Source: Azorinus chamasolen
Lineage: Eukaryota > Mollusca > Bivalvia > Cardiida > Solecurtidae
Reading direction: 5' to 3'
Assembly: GCA_963576725.1 (NCBI GenBank)
Contig: OY755244.1
Coordinates: 37,150,109 to 37,214,108 of the forward strand
DNA: 64,000 bases
Below the pieces are notes generated by a model. The model was given only the letters and a program-made list of their open reading frames with translations, was not told the DNA's origin and did no database searches. This document shows, piece by piece, positions 19,776 to 28,905 of this stretch; position 1 is the stretch's first letter; the number at the start of each line of letters is the position of its first letter. The position numbers and the translations under genes were made by a program.

Positions 19776-19973
19776 TCAGAGGTTTAGATAGGACACATCC
19801 TTTTAATTTAAACATTTTCAAGAATAACTCATTTATTCTCCACCAAACTCTATACTGTGACGACTCTTTAGAATCATCTCTTTGAGACGATTCTAAAGAG
19901 TGGTCACAGTATAGGGTTTGGTGGAGAAATGGCACTTTTAATATTTGGGTACGCACCTTTATCAGTAGCTCTG
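19776..19973. mobile_element. C-family palindromic element, full length
   Basis: CAGAGGTTTAGATAGGACACA start, CCTTTATCAGTAGCTCTG end. Hairpin CTCCACCAAACTCTATACTG to its inverse, apex TCATCTCTTTGAGACGA. Confidence 0.83.
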
Positions 19974-20099
19974 TATATTACAGAACCATTAGAATATAAC
20001 TATGATTATCAATATCTAAGAAAAACCAATCCAGGTCTTACTTAATGGAACCCATTCATTGTTCATGTGGAGGGGGCACAGAAAATAATTGCTGAAATC

Positions 20100-20300
20100 G
20101 GCCATTGGCATTGATGAGTTCAGCAAACAGTGCAGAACCTGATTAGATGGTTCCTTAAGGAACCCTTTGATCTAGGTCTACAATGTTTGCCCAAGTCTTT
20201 TATAAGGGACACAGAGTGGTCACAATATAGAGTTTGTTGGAGATATGGTAATTTTAGTATTTTTTGAATATGCACCTTTTTCTATTGCTTTGTATTACCA
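20100..20300. repeat. J hairpin and right half of a C element
   Basis: J: CAGTGCAGAACCTGATTAGAT, apex GGTTCCTTAAGGAACC, end TTTGCCCAAGTC (20115-20190). C: AGAGTGGTCACAATATAGAG..GCACCTTTTTCTATTGC (20214-20295). Confidence 0.6.
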
Positions 20301-20329
20301 TTTCTTTGTTAAATGTTTCTTCATAAACT

Positions 20330-20532
20330 TTTTTTTTTCCTCCATAGGCTTTTTTTAGACCCAACCTCTTTGAATAAATCTACCGAAAAGGAGCATTTAC
20401 TAGAGAAAAGGAAAAGTTTAGAATTGTGTAGTTTTGAAACCATTGTGATAAATAGAGCATTGGCTCACAATGGTTTCATAAAGTGACTTTTACAGAGGCG
20501 TAGAAAGGCGTATTTATGGAGGAAAGGGTTAA
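20330..20532 (+). mobile_element. TTAA-B MITE, apex deleted
   Basis: TTCCTCCATAGGC head, GGAGGAAAGGGTTAA end. The hairpin tip is lost: GATAAATAGAGCATTGGCTCACAATGG joins left arm to right arm directly. Confidence 0.82.
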
Positions 20533-20593
20533 ATTGTCTTTTGCAACAAATTGTCGTCTGCTGCAGTATTCAAAGTTCTTAACAAATAAAGAA

Positions 20594-20690
20594 AGAGAGT
20601 CGACAGTTTGGATCCAGATTATGAGGCAAATTACTCGACATCGCATCTGGCTCGGTTTGCATAAATTATCACAAATTCTAACACACCTCG
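20594..20690. repeat. H-family hairpin repeat
   Basis: GTCGACAGTTTGGATCCAGAT..TCGCATCTGGCTCGGTTTGC and the tail ATAAATTATCACAAATTC. Confidence 0.6.
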
Positions 20691-20863
20691 CGCACACATC
20701 TTCATAAACAAAGAAGGGACGTATCTATGTTTGAATTCTCAGTAAAACACCGCACGAGCTGTAACGGCGTAACGTGACGTAATATGGCTTCGAAAATTCA
20801 TACGACAAGAAACGTAGTGCCGTTGTGACGGTGCAAATTAAGTTAAATTGAAGTGTTAGAATC

Positions 20864-21034
20864 GAAATAATAAATTTATACCAGTGTTTTATGGTGCAAT
20901 CGAACATGGGTGGTCGTTGAGATGCTTATAATTAAATCACTCGGCCTATCGGACTCGTAATTTAATTACTACGCATCTCAACTCCTACCAGTGTTCGATT
21001 TCACGATAAAACACTGGTATGAATTTATTATTTC
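20864..21034. mobile_element. 171-bp inverted-repeat element with a 20-nt loop (M1)
   Basis: Left arm GAAATAATAAATTTATACCAG..GTTGAGATGC..TAATTAAAT; right arm is its inverse with about 10 mismatches; the loop is CACTCGGCCTATCGGACTCG at about 20938-20957. Arms are about 75 bp. CpG steps at the loop and in the 20.75-20.85 kb flank differ from the AT-rich surroundings. Family unknown. Confidence 0.7.
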
Positions 21035-21056
21035 TTAATTGACATAAGCAAGCAAA

Positions 21057-21276
21057 GTTATCCCATTCTCTCTTGTTGATGCCTGTGTAAAAGTGACTTT
21101 TTGAAAACAATGTGATAAATAGAGCATTATACTTTGCTCTATAGGAGCAAATGCTCACAATGGTTTCAAAACTACACAGTTCTAGACTTTTCCTATTCGC
21201 TAGTCAATGCTCCTTTTCAGTAGATTTATTCAAAGAGGTTGTGTCTAAAAATAGCCTATGAGGAAATGGGTTGAGA
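21057..21276 (-). mobile_element. TTAA-B MITE, decayed ends
   Basis: GTTATCCCATTCTCTCTTGTT to GAGGAAATGGGTTGA. The left arm carries an insertion before the apex (GCATTATACTTTGCTCTATAG). Confidence 0.78.
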
Positions 21277-21504
21277 GTTAAAAATGTCACACACAATTTT
21301 GACGCATGTGATCATAATAGCAATTTCAAGGATAAAAGCTAGAGCTCATTCACCATAGTAATAATTAGTAATTGTCAAAACACCATCATATTCCACAGTA
21401 AAAATCATTTGCAGCTTTTAACAATTTACACACTTGCCATTGGCCTTAATTGCTGTCTGCTACAAGACAATTTGATATTTGCCCCATTTCTCTAAAAATC
21501 CTGG

Positions 21505-21627
21505 CAGAGTGTCAAAGAGTTAAAGATCATGAGATACCGAGACACCTTGTTACTTAGTGTCTCATCAGGATCCAAACTGAATGTATTGGTAACGAATATC
21601 TCATCGTTAGCATGCACTGGGTTAATC
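21505..21627. repeat. H-family hairpin repeat
   Basis: GTGTCAAAGAGTTAAAGATCA..GTGTCTCATCAGGATCCAAAC; ends CATGCACTGGGTTAA. Confidence 0.65.
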
Positions 21628-21699
21628 ATCTCTATTCAATTTACATAAATGAAGAAACAGTGCAAATTGGAAAAAAATCATTTTTGTCCTAATACTAAC

Positions 21700-21909
21700 C
21701 TTTCTCATAGTACACATGTCTCGATTGGCATTTGCAAACAGCTTGGATCCAGGTAAGATGCTGAGTAACTCCGCGTCTCATTAGGATCCAAGCTGTTTGA
21801 CACTAATGGTCTAGTTTCTCAAACGTTTGATCGGTTCTGAAGTTGGTGAAAAGTTTCGGAAATCAGCGAGTGAGCAGACATGATTTTTTTTCTGCATAAG
21901 AAGGGTTAA
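21700..21909. mobile_element. H-family element, long form with TTAA-type right end
   Basis: CTAACCTTTCTCATAGTACAC start and GCATAAGAAGGGTTAA end. Hairpin GCAAACAGCTTGGATCCAGGT..ATTAGGATCCAAGCTGTTTG with apex GATGCTGAGTAACTCCGCGTC. This copy shows that H is also a CCTTT/AAGGG TTAA-type element. Confidence 0.72.
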
Positions 21910-22125
21910 TTAATCATTTAGGTGTAGGAACCAAGTATATAACACCCATGCAAACAGTGTAGACCCAGATCAAAGGGCTCCTTAGAGAGCCCTTTGATCA
22001 GAGTCTGCACTGTTTGTCATAATAATCATTTTCTTCGATGATGAAACTTTTATACAAACTGTAATGTAGTTAATATTCAGAAAGGGAGGAGCCAATTTTT
22101 AATTATGCGGCAGATTAAGGGTTAA
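21906..22125 (+). mobile_element. K-family TTAA element
   Basis: Bounded by TTAATTAATCATTTAGGTGTA and GATTAAGGGTTAA. Hairpin CAAACAGTGTAGACCCAGATC against GATCAGAGTCTGCACTGTTTG, apex AAAGGGCTCCTTAGAGAGCCCTTT. Confidence 0.75.
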
Positions 22126-22279
22126 ATGAGATTTGTGCAGGATAGATTATTGTCATACTATTAGTTCATAATTCTCTTTTCTCTTTTAAAACAAAGGGGC
22201 TAAGTACGTTAGCTATGGTAATTGAAAATGATCTAATTTCTTTAAAAGGTGTCTATGTATATTACACTACACCAAAATT

Positions 22280-22458
22280 TTAACCCATTCAATGTGCGAA
22301 ACAAATTAAATGACATTTTCCCATAGGAGTTTCCTGCATTACATTCACTCTGCATTAAGCAGCAGCCTGGGTATTTTAGAGATTGCCATTGCATGTGGGA
22401 AACGAGTGCGCTGTCATTTGCAAACAGTGTACACCCTGATCAGAGGGATCCTTAGGAG
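22280..22458 (+). repeat. Mosaic of I and G fragments
   Basis: TTAACCCATTCAATGTGCGAA, an I-like part (TTTCCTGCATTACATTCACTC, GCATTAAGCAGCAGCCTGG), then a second G head GTGGGAAACGAGTGCGCTGTC with arm GTGTACACCCTGATCAGAGGG, ending at the next C element. An I element is inserted in a G element, or the two recombined. Confidence 0.55.
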
Positions 22459-22832
22459 CAGAGCTACAGATAAAGGTGCTCACTCAAATACATAAATCGT
22501 CATTTACACTCCACCAAAATTTATGATTGTTGTGACCACTCTTTAGAATTGTCTCAAATTTGTAAATTTTAATGCAGACCAGAGCTTACAGATAACAGTG
22601 CATATTAAAATACTAAAATTGTCATTTCTCCATCAAAACCTATGTTGTGACTACTCTTTAGAATCGTCTGGAAGAGACGATTCTAAAGAGTGGTCACAAC
22701 ATAGGGTTTGATGGAGAAATAAAGAGTGGTCACAACATAGGGTTTGGTGGAGAAATGAAGTTATTCTTGAAATGAAGTTATTCTTGAAAAATGTTTTAAT
22801 TTACGCATCTTAATTACCTGGATTTCTGTAGG
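22457..22832. repeat. Two C-family elements in tandem
   Basis: First (22457-22560): CAGAGCTACAGATAAAGGTGC and only the left arm. Second (22580-22832): CAGAGCTTACAGATAACAGTG, hairpin with apex GTCTGGAAGAGAC, right arm AGAGTGGTCACAACATAGGG present twice, and a duplicated GAAGTTATTCTTGAAA. Confidence 0.75.
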
Positions 22833-22919
22833 AGTCACACTGTATGAGCTCTACCAATAAACTTGATGGTCTTTTCCACTCTGAAAGGATTAAGTGGTCA
22901 CTTTTTAGATGTTTTACAA

Positions 22920-22985
22920 TATTTGTAATTTGCTATTATTTGTATTTTGCTATTTGTATTTTGCTATTATTTGAGATTATATATA
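22920..22985. repeat. Short AT-rich tandem repeat
   Basis: TTTGTATTTTGCTATT-like 16-19 bp unit about three times. Confidence 0.6.
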
Positions 22986-23044
22986 TGAGCTTTGTGATGA
23001 GAGAAGGTACAGACTAGAGACTTTACAAACAGTAGAGACCCAAT

Positions 23045-23170
23045 TTAACTCCTTGCATTCCAGCAACAGTTTTGTGATAACCCATGTAAACAATCTGGAT
23101 CTCGATCAGATGCAGAGTAATTTGGCACCATATTAATAGGATCCACACTGTTTGACAGCTTGACTTGATA
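23045..23170. repeat. H-family repeat
   Basis: TTAACTCCTTGCATTCCAGCA, CAATCTGGATCTCGATCAGAT, ATAGGATCCACACTGTTTGAC. Confidence 0.6.
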
Positions 23171-23222
23171 TTTGAGAAGAAATGAAAATCAATTTATTTT
23201 TGTAATAGTAGCAGGCTTTTTA

Positions 23223-23443
23223 AGCCTGAACATTTATGTGAGAAATCATAACATCATGAATATTGATAAGATTATTTTTTTGTAATGGCACATGAACTTT
23301 TGGCCATTGCATAAAATCAATATATAGTATTTCATAAGCAAACAGAACAGAACCTTATTAGACGACCCATACAAGAGCTGTCTGATCTTGCTCTACTCAG
23401 TTTGCAAAGACTTAGAAAGGCATATTATGGAGTGAAGCGTTAA
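23223..23443 (-). repeat. TTAA-A element, diverged
   Basis: Body GAGAAATCATAACATCATGAA; hairpin GAACAGAACCTTATTAGACGA..GAGCTGTCTGATCTTGC; ends GGAGTGAAGCGTTAA. Confidence 0.7.
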
Positions 23444-23591
23444 TATTCACTTGTAATTTAAATCGGGTTTTACTCTTAATTCGTTGTTCATCCCGGTCAT
23501 GATCGGGTATATACTGTTTGCTTCCAGCCCAAAATACATGTATTCCTCTTTATTATGGTACAGCTTATATTTTGCTTAGTGTTTAAGTGTT

Positions 23592-24033
23592 TTAACTATG
23601 CTTCATGAATTGTCTTGTAAGAAATAATGTTATCATGAGTATTTATTTATCTAAATTTTTATAATAGCATACAAACACAAAAATGTTTGGTCATGGCAGA
23701 AAGTGTAGACTCATGGTATTACATCAGCGGTCCAGCTAAGATACATAAAATAAAACATTTTCAAGAATAACTCCTTTATTTCTCCACCAAAACCTATGTT
23801 GTGACCATTCTTTAGAATCGTCTTAAAGAGAAGATTCTAACGAGTGGTCACAACATAGGGTTTGTTGGAGAAATCATGTTTTAGTATCTGAGTACACACA
23901 TTTGTCTGTCGCTCTGTTACATAATCAAACAGATCAAAACTCTTTATCAGAAAGCTCCTACAGGAGCAGTCTGAGTTGGGTCTACTCTGTTTGTAAAGGT
24001 GTGTAAAAGCATTTATATGAGGGAAATGGTTAA
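23592..24033 (-). mobile_element. TTAA-A element hosting a C element
   Basis: Left TTAACTATGCTTCATGAATTG, right GAGGGAAATGGTTAA. The body is split between GGTATTACAT (23724) and TTACATAATCAAACAG (23917) by the C insertion; joined, it gives the normal A sequence. Confidence 0.8.
23725..23916. mobile_element. C-family element (192 bp) with visible target duplication
   Basis: CAGCGGTCCAGCTAAGATACA start, GTCTGTCGCTCTG end; TTACAT directly flanks both sides (23719-23724 and 23917-23922). Hairpin CTCCACCAAAACCTATGTTG to its inverse. This copy fixes the C ends as CAG...CTG. Confidence 0.82.
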
Positions 24034-24224
24034 ACATCCAAAATTAGCATAATTGTTACATGGCAAGTATCTATCAAATGGTACTAACAGTATTGAAGAT
24101 ACAAGCTATTGTGGTAACTCCAGCATCCGCATTGTCATTGTCGTCATTGTCAAGTGGAAACTTTAATGTTGGTTATTACTTCTTTACTATTTACGTAAAT
24201 CTTATGAAACTTCACACAAGTTGA

Positions 24225-24375
24225 AATATGCGTTTTTGCTTAATGCAAGACAAAAGTAATCCAAAAGTTCCTGTAGGAGCTTTATGCAATTCAATAGTTT
24301 TGCTTTACATTAAGCAACCAACCGCTTTTACTAATCTAATAGATTACATTGTTGCATTTAAGCAAGACGCTACTG
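24225..24375. repeat. I-family element without clear ends
   Basis: TTGCTTAATGCAAGACAAAAG, AAGTTCCTGTAGGAGCTTTATGC, then ACATTAAGCAACCAACCGC and ..AAGACGCTACTGTA. Confidence 0.6.
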
Positions 24376-24530
24376 TACAATTGTATCAGAGTAGAATATA
24401 ACATAGATTGTTACCTTATCAGTCTGCTCCTTCAGGAATAATTTAATCTGGCTCTACACTGTTGTTCTAAGTTTTTCTGTCCAAATATTTTTGGGTTGTT
24501 ATAATATGGTATAGAGAAATGTATTTTCAT

Positions 24531-24790
24531 TTAACTCTTTCCTTCATATAAACCTTTATTGTGCATTTGCAAACAGAGTAGACCCAGATCAGACGGCTCC
24601 TATAGGAGCCTATAGGAGCCATCTGATCAGGGTCTGCTCTGTTTGCTTCTGGAATTTGATAGATCTGTTTCTCTACTTTCTAAAATTTTGGCAACAGTGT
24701 TTCACCTTTCATATTTCGTTATAACTATTTTGTCCATGAATTTGAAGTTGGCATTGAAATTTGAAATAAACATAGAACAGGGAAAATATG
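24531..24790 (+). mobile_element. TTAA-A2 MITE with a tripled hairpin tip
   Basis: TTAACTCTTTCCTTCATATAA to GAACAGGGAAAATATG. The apex reads GGCTCCTATAGGAGCCTATA followed by GGAGCC, i.e. one extra half-tip. Confidence 0.82.
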
Positions 24791-24880
24791 TTATCTGGGA
24801 TAAATGCAGAACTTTCATTGCAGTATTTTTTTTGGTGGTATGTGCTTTGTTCTAGCTTGTGGTGTTATGTTTTACTTCAG

Positions 24881-24994
24881 CACCAGATACGCCCAAGGCA
24901 AATTTCATGGCACTTGATCAAACTAGCGTTAATATCACTTGGACACCAAACCGCCAGATGGATGTATTATATGTCTTAGAATATAGGCGCACAG
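24881..24994 (+). CDS. L1-family cell-adhesion protein, exon e: first half of the last FnIII domain (FnIII-5 type)
   Basis: With the split codon the exon reads (P)PDTPKANFMALDQTSVNITW, then TPNRQMDVLYVLEYRRTG. The SVNITW strand with its tryptophan and the LEYRR C-strand are the FnIII signature. It lacks the PP-x-x-x-G turn of the preceding domain, as the fifth FnIII of L1 proteins often does. Acceptor TTTTACTTCAG, donor ACAG|GTACAT, phase 1 at both edges. It follows a TTAA-A2 element by about 90 bp. Confidence 0.88.
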
Positions 24995-25120
24995 GTACAT
25001 GGCAGAGCCCTTTACTTCATGAATACCGGTGGCCACACAAAACTCCGCCCTTTATGAATATTAATTAACCCTTTCCGTGTTGTATATTCATGTAAGAATT
25101 AATGACATTTTGACTATTTA

Positions 25121-25333
25121 TTAACCCATTCCCTCATATTGACGACTTTTGACGACTCTGTAAAAGTCACTTTGTGAAATCATTGTGATTAAAAGAGCAT
25201 TTGCTCCTATTTATCACAATGGTTTCAAACTACAACATTCTAAAAAGAATCCTTTTCTTTAATTAATGCTCCTTTTCGGTAGATTAATTCAAAGAGGTTG
25301 AATCTAAAAATAGCCTATGAGGTAATGAGTTAA
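25121..25333 (-). mobile_element. TTAA-B MITE nested in TTAA-A
   Basis: TTAACCCATTCCCTCATATTG to GAGGTAATGAGTTAA. The tip is shortened to GCATTTGCTCCTATTTATC by loss of half of the right arm. Confidence 0.85.
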
Positions 25334-25442
25334 TTAGCTGAATTTTTATAATGGCACATGGAATTTTGGTATTGATAGAAGCTATAGAGTGAGATCGTTA
25401 TCAATTTCATAAGCAAACATGGCAGACCCAGATCTGGGTCCA

Positions 25443-25606
25443 TGCTTATAAAGCTTTTAGTTGAGTCTGAGTTTCGTTCTCAAGCTTTTGATTGGTCAGA
25501 TTTGAGTTCTCAAGCTTTTGATTGGTCAGATTTGAGCCAGAGGCTCAAATCTGACCAATCAAAAGCTTGAGAACGTACTCAGACTCAACTAAAAGTTTTA
25601 TAAGCA
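25443..25606. mobile_element. 164-bp palindromic element M2 nested in TTAA-A
   Basis: TGCTTATAAAGCTTTTAGTTG start, ACTAAAAGTTTTATAAGCA end. Arms pair nearly perfectly around GAGCCAGAGGCTC. The left arm has a direct duplication of GTTCTCAAGCTTTTGATTGG.. (unit about 31 bp) that the right arm lacks. Family unknown. Confidence 0.75.
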
Positions 25607-25736
25607 GGGACCCAGATGGCTCCTACAGGAGCCATCTGATCTGGGTTTACTCTGTTTGCAAAGGTGTAACAAGCATTTTTATGAAGGAAAGGGTTAATTC
25701 ATGTTTATAAAATAAGGAAAATAAGTTATTTTTTGG

Positions 25737-25875
25737 GAGTAGAGAATCAGATGTGTTAAATATATAAGCAAACAGAGCAGACCCTGATCAGACAGCTGGT
25801 ACAGGAGCTATTTGATCTGGATCTACTCTGCTTTCAAAAGTCATAAAATGGTGGAATTCTGAAGTAAAGGGCCAT
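25737..25875 (-). repeat. TTAA-A hairpin part
   Basis: AGAATCAGATGTGTTAAATAT, CAAACAGAGCAGACCCTGATC, apex CAGCTGGTACAGGAGCT. Confidence 0.62.
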
Positions 25876-26009
25876 AATTATGCAGTCTCATCAAACTGAT
25901 TCCGACAAATTTGTGCTCTATTTTATAAGTGAACATATATTAGTTGACTATTTCAGCAAGTCTTTTCTTTTGAGAGGGTTCAAGCAAATATATTAATGCC
26001 TGTATTTGA

Positions 26010-26220
26010 TTTAATGAGTAAATTTTTAAGAAATAATGACTTCATGAATCTTAATTAGCAGAGTTTTTATAATGGCCTTTGATCAAGGCAGGTTTTGACC
26101 TTCTCAAAATTTGCCTTTTGCATCCAGCAAACAAAGAAGACACTGATCAGACAGCTCCTACAGGAGCTGTCTGATCTGGGTCTAATCTGTTTGCAAATTT
26201 GTATTATGTTAAGGGATACA
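26010..26220 (-). repeat. TTAA-A element, diverged
   Basis: Body AAGAAATAATGACTTCATGAA; hairpin GAAGACACTGATCAGACAGC with perfect tip CAGCTCCTACAGGAGCTG. Confidence 0.68.
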
Positions 26221-26292
26221 TATTGAGTTTGTATAATGTTTTTATAATGTACAGGGTATAACCATATGAGAAATGTGTTTTCTTATATACCA

Positions 26293-26542
26293 TTAACCCT
26301 TCACTTGCTGTTCACGTCAATATACCTACCTGTAAATAGTGAAGACCCAGATGAGACAGCTCCTGCAGGAGCTTTCTCATCAGGGTCTGCATTATTTACA
26401 AATTGATTGTGCAACCAGTGCACTCCACAGCAGTGATTGCACAGCGAAATACTTATACACAGTGAAGATATATGTAATTATACAACAGGGCATGGGTAAA
26501 GAAAGAGAAATGTATTTTAGAATTCAGCAAGCGAAGGGTTAA
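26293..26542 (+). mobile_element. TTAA-E MITE (250 bp)
   Basis: TTAACCCTTCACTTGCTGTTC to AGCAAGCGAAGGGTTAA; apex CAGCTCCTGCAGGAGCTT. About 95% alike by eye to the copy at 45261, so a recent burst. Confidence 0.87.
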
Positions 26543-26719
26543 TAAAGTTTACCAAGTAATTAATATCACAGACAAAGTAACACAGTGATGTATTTTAGAC
26601 TGAGACACTCATGGGATAACATTTTCAACACGATGATCAAAACAATCTTAAGAACTTTTAATCCTATCCCCAATGAACATTTATACGTACATTCATCACT
26701 CCATGGATATTTAATTTTA

Positions 26720-26815
26720 TTTATGTTGAACCTAATCAGGGTCTAATCTGTTTGCATTGGTGTTAAAAGGTGAAAGTGTTTTTTCTATGAGGGAAAGGTT
26801 GATAAACACGAAAAT
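26720..26815 (-). repeat. TTAA-A fragment
   Basis: CTAATCAGGGTCTAATCTGTT..TATGAGGGAAAGGTTGA. Confidence 0.55.
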
Positions 26816-26904
26816 AGAATAATTTGAAGATAATGGAAAGGTGACTTATTCATAGCGCAAAATAGTTCTGAATCTGGGCATTCTCTCATTTGCTAAAGTA
26901 TGGT

Positions 26905-27440
26905 TAAATCCCTCTAAATTAGTATATACATATAGTATATACATTGTGTAAGTGTAATTAGACTCCTCTGAGTCAAAGCTGACCACTCCTTAACCAATAC
27001 AGTAAAACCCCTCTAAATTGGTATACAAGTATAGTATATAATTAGACTTTCCTGAGTCATAGCTGTCCACTGCTTAACCAATACAGTAAAACCCCTCTAA
27101 ATTGGTATACATGTATAGTATACAATTAGACTTTCCTGAGTCATAGCTGTCCACTGCTTAACCAATACAGTAAAACCCCTTTAAATTGGTATACATGTAT
27201 AGTATATAATTAGACTTTCCTGAGTCATAGCTGTCCACTGCTTAACCAATACAGTAAAACCCCTCTAAATTGGTATACATGTATAGTATATAATTAGACT
27301 TTCCCGAGTCATAGCTGTCCACTGCTTAACCAATACAGTAAAACCCCTCTAAATTGGTATACATGTACATGTATAGTATATAATTAGACTTTTCTGAGTC
27401 AAAGATGTCCACCCCTTAACCAATACAGTAAACCCCCTCT
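26905..27440. repeat. 84-bp tandem array of a pogo-like end, about six copies
   Basis: Units start CAGTAAAACCCCTCTAAATT at 27000, 27084, 27168, 27252 and 27336 (exact 84-bp spacing) and 27426 (spacing 90, from an extra CATGTA). A diverged unit precedes 27000. Each unit contains GTATACATGTATAGTATA, TTAGACTTTCCTGAGTCATA and CCACTGCTTAACCAATA. Confidence 0.92.
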
Positions 27441-27555
27441 CAACCAGTCTTTCACATTGATATATAATCAGACCTGGGTCCAAACCATACAGACTGCCCT
27501 TCCAAACCAACCTGAAAGGGGTGGGGGGTGTTCTCATGCTAAGTGCAGTAACGGG

Positions 27556-27715
27556 TTAACCCTTTACTATATGAATATGCGTGAAAGAAATAATGACACC
27601 ATGAATATTAATTTGCTGAATTTTTATTATGACATACAAAATCAGGATTTTTTAGCCAAGACAGGAACTGTAGAATCATTTGAACACAAATTGATGAGAA
27701 ATTGAGCAAACAGTA
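27556..27715 (-). repeat. TTAA-A left part
   Basis: TTAACCCTTTACTATATGAAT, body to GAGCAAACAGTAATTATAAC where the hairpin is missing. Confidence 0.68.
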
Positions 27716-27897
27716 ATTATAACATCAGTATAAGGTTTTAATAGGGGAAAAAAAATCCTGGGAAAAACTAACCTTTTCATTTTGTTAAAAAAAAACCAAC
27801 CCAACTTCCTATCTTAACTTTGTAAAATTTAACAATGCAGGCAGTGCTTGTTTGATCTGGGGAGGTTTTAAAAGTGTTCTCATGTTTAGTGTAGCCT

Positions 27898-28089
27898 AGC
27901 TAGCTAGTAAGCATTTGTAAACGGCTTGGATCCACAGGAGAAGAGGGGTAACTCGGCTTCTCATCAGAATCCAAGCTGTTTGACACTCGGTCAGTAGTCA
28001 CTCTCCAAAGTTTGAACATATTGGAAGTAAGTAAAATTAAGATCCGAGTTTGAGGAGACATTATTTTTTTCCAGCATGATCAAGGTTAA
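27898..28089. mobile_element. H-family element
   Basis: GTAAACGGCTTGGATCCACAG..CATCAGAATCCAAGCTGTTTG, then CACTCTCCAAAGTTTGAACAT and GCATGATCAAGGTTAA, matching the long form at 21700. Confidence 0.72.
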
Positions 28090-28298
28090 CCGTTACAATG
28101 CTGAATTTTCAAATGAACTATTCCAATATTCAAACAGGTCAAGCTTATGGTGAACATTTTGGAGTTTTTCCAAAGAAAAGTGTAACATGACAAACAGTGC
28201 AGACCCTGATGAGAGGGCTCCTCTAGGAGCCCTCTCATCTGGGTCTACACTGTTTGCAAAGGGCATTAGTGACTCATTTCCCGCACTGTAAGGGTTAA
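28086..28298 (-). mobile_element. TTAA-F MITE (good reference copy)
   Basis: TTAACCGTTACAATGCTGAAT to CCCGCACTGTAAGGGTTAA. Hairpin GACAAACAGTGCAGACCCTGA..ATCTGGGTCTACACTGTTTGC, apex GAGGGCTCCTCTAGGAGCCCTC. Confidence 0.86.
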
Positions 28299-28299
28299 T

Positions 28300-28735
28300 G
28301 CTAGTACTGTTACTAACCCTTACTACTTTAAGTCCTCGTTGTTTCGCCAAATTCTGACCTACTTTTCTATTCTAAATTTAATATTTTCCCGCTATTTCTT
28401 TCTAAAACCAAGATCAGCTTGTAATACAGTTTTGGTTATGATTAGAAACTTGAGTCATTCAGCAGCTCATCATAATCTAAATATTTGTGAAAGTTGTTTT
28501 GAAATTTACGAAAAGGCTGCGTAGAGCTAAAAAGAATGCATTCTTTAGTGTTTATGACAGGCCTGAGTGATTAACGCATTTGTCAGTCTGACAGTCTGTT
28601 GGTACCAGTAGCATAAGGAACTTTTGGAAACTTCCAGGGGAAACTTCGAGGCATTTAATTTTCATCACAAATAAAGTTCACTGTCCAGACTAATTTGTTG
28701 TTAAATGTGTCTCAATTGCGCAAGGCCTGTAAGAC
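28300..28735. other. Intron stretch with no recognised feature
   Basis: No known repeat family and no exon signals that fit the gene. Confidence 0.45.
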
Positions 28736-28905
28736 TGACTCGTGCCTTGCTGAATATTAATTAAAGAAACAAATGTATCAAAATTTATCACTGAAAAAAA
28801 TGATTGTTTTGACAAACAGTGCAGACCCAGATCTAAGGGCTCCTTCATGAGCCCTTTGATCTGGGTCTGCACTGTTTGCAAAGTTGGTATATGCTCGGTT
28901 CCTGG
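28735..28905 (-). repeat. K-family hairpin element
   Basis: GCTGAATATTAATTAAAGAAA, GACAAACAGTGCAGACCCAGA..GATCTGGGTCTGCACTGTTTG, apex AAGGGCTCCTTCATGAGCCCTT. Here both arms read CCAGATC, so the usual mismatch is absent. Confidence 0.7.

Larger units (their letters stand above)
25065..25697 (-). mobile_element. TTAA-A element hosting two nested insertions
   Basis: Left TTAACCCTTTCCGTGTTGTAT, right GAAGGAAAGGGTTAA. The body TGACTATTTATTA..GCTGAATTTTTATAATGG is split by a B element at its TTAA, and the hairpin left arm is split by palindrome M2. The right hairpin (GATGGCTCCTACAGGAGCCATC) is intact. Confidence 0.83.

Noticed and set aside
26905..27440. Regularly spaced repeats that could suggest a CRISPR array
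   Set aside because: The 84-bp units are repeated whole with no unique spacers, and the sequence is from an animal nuclear genome.
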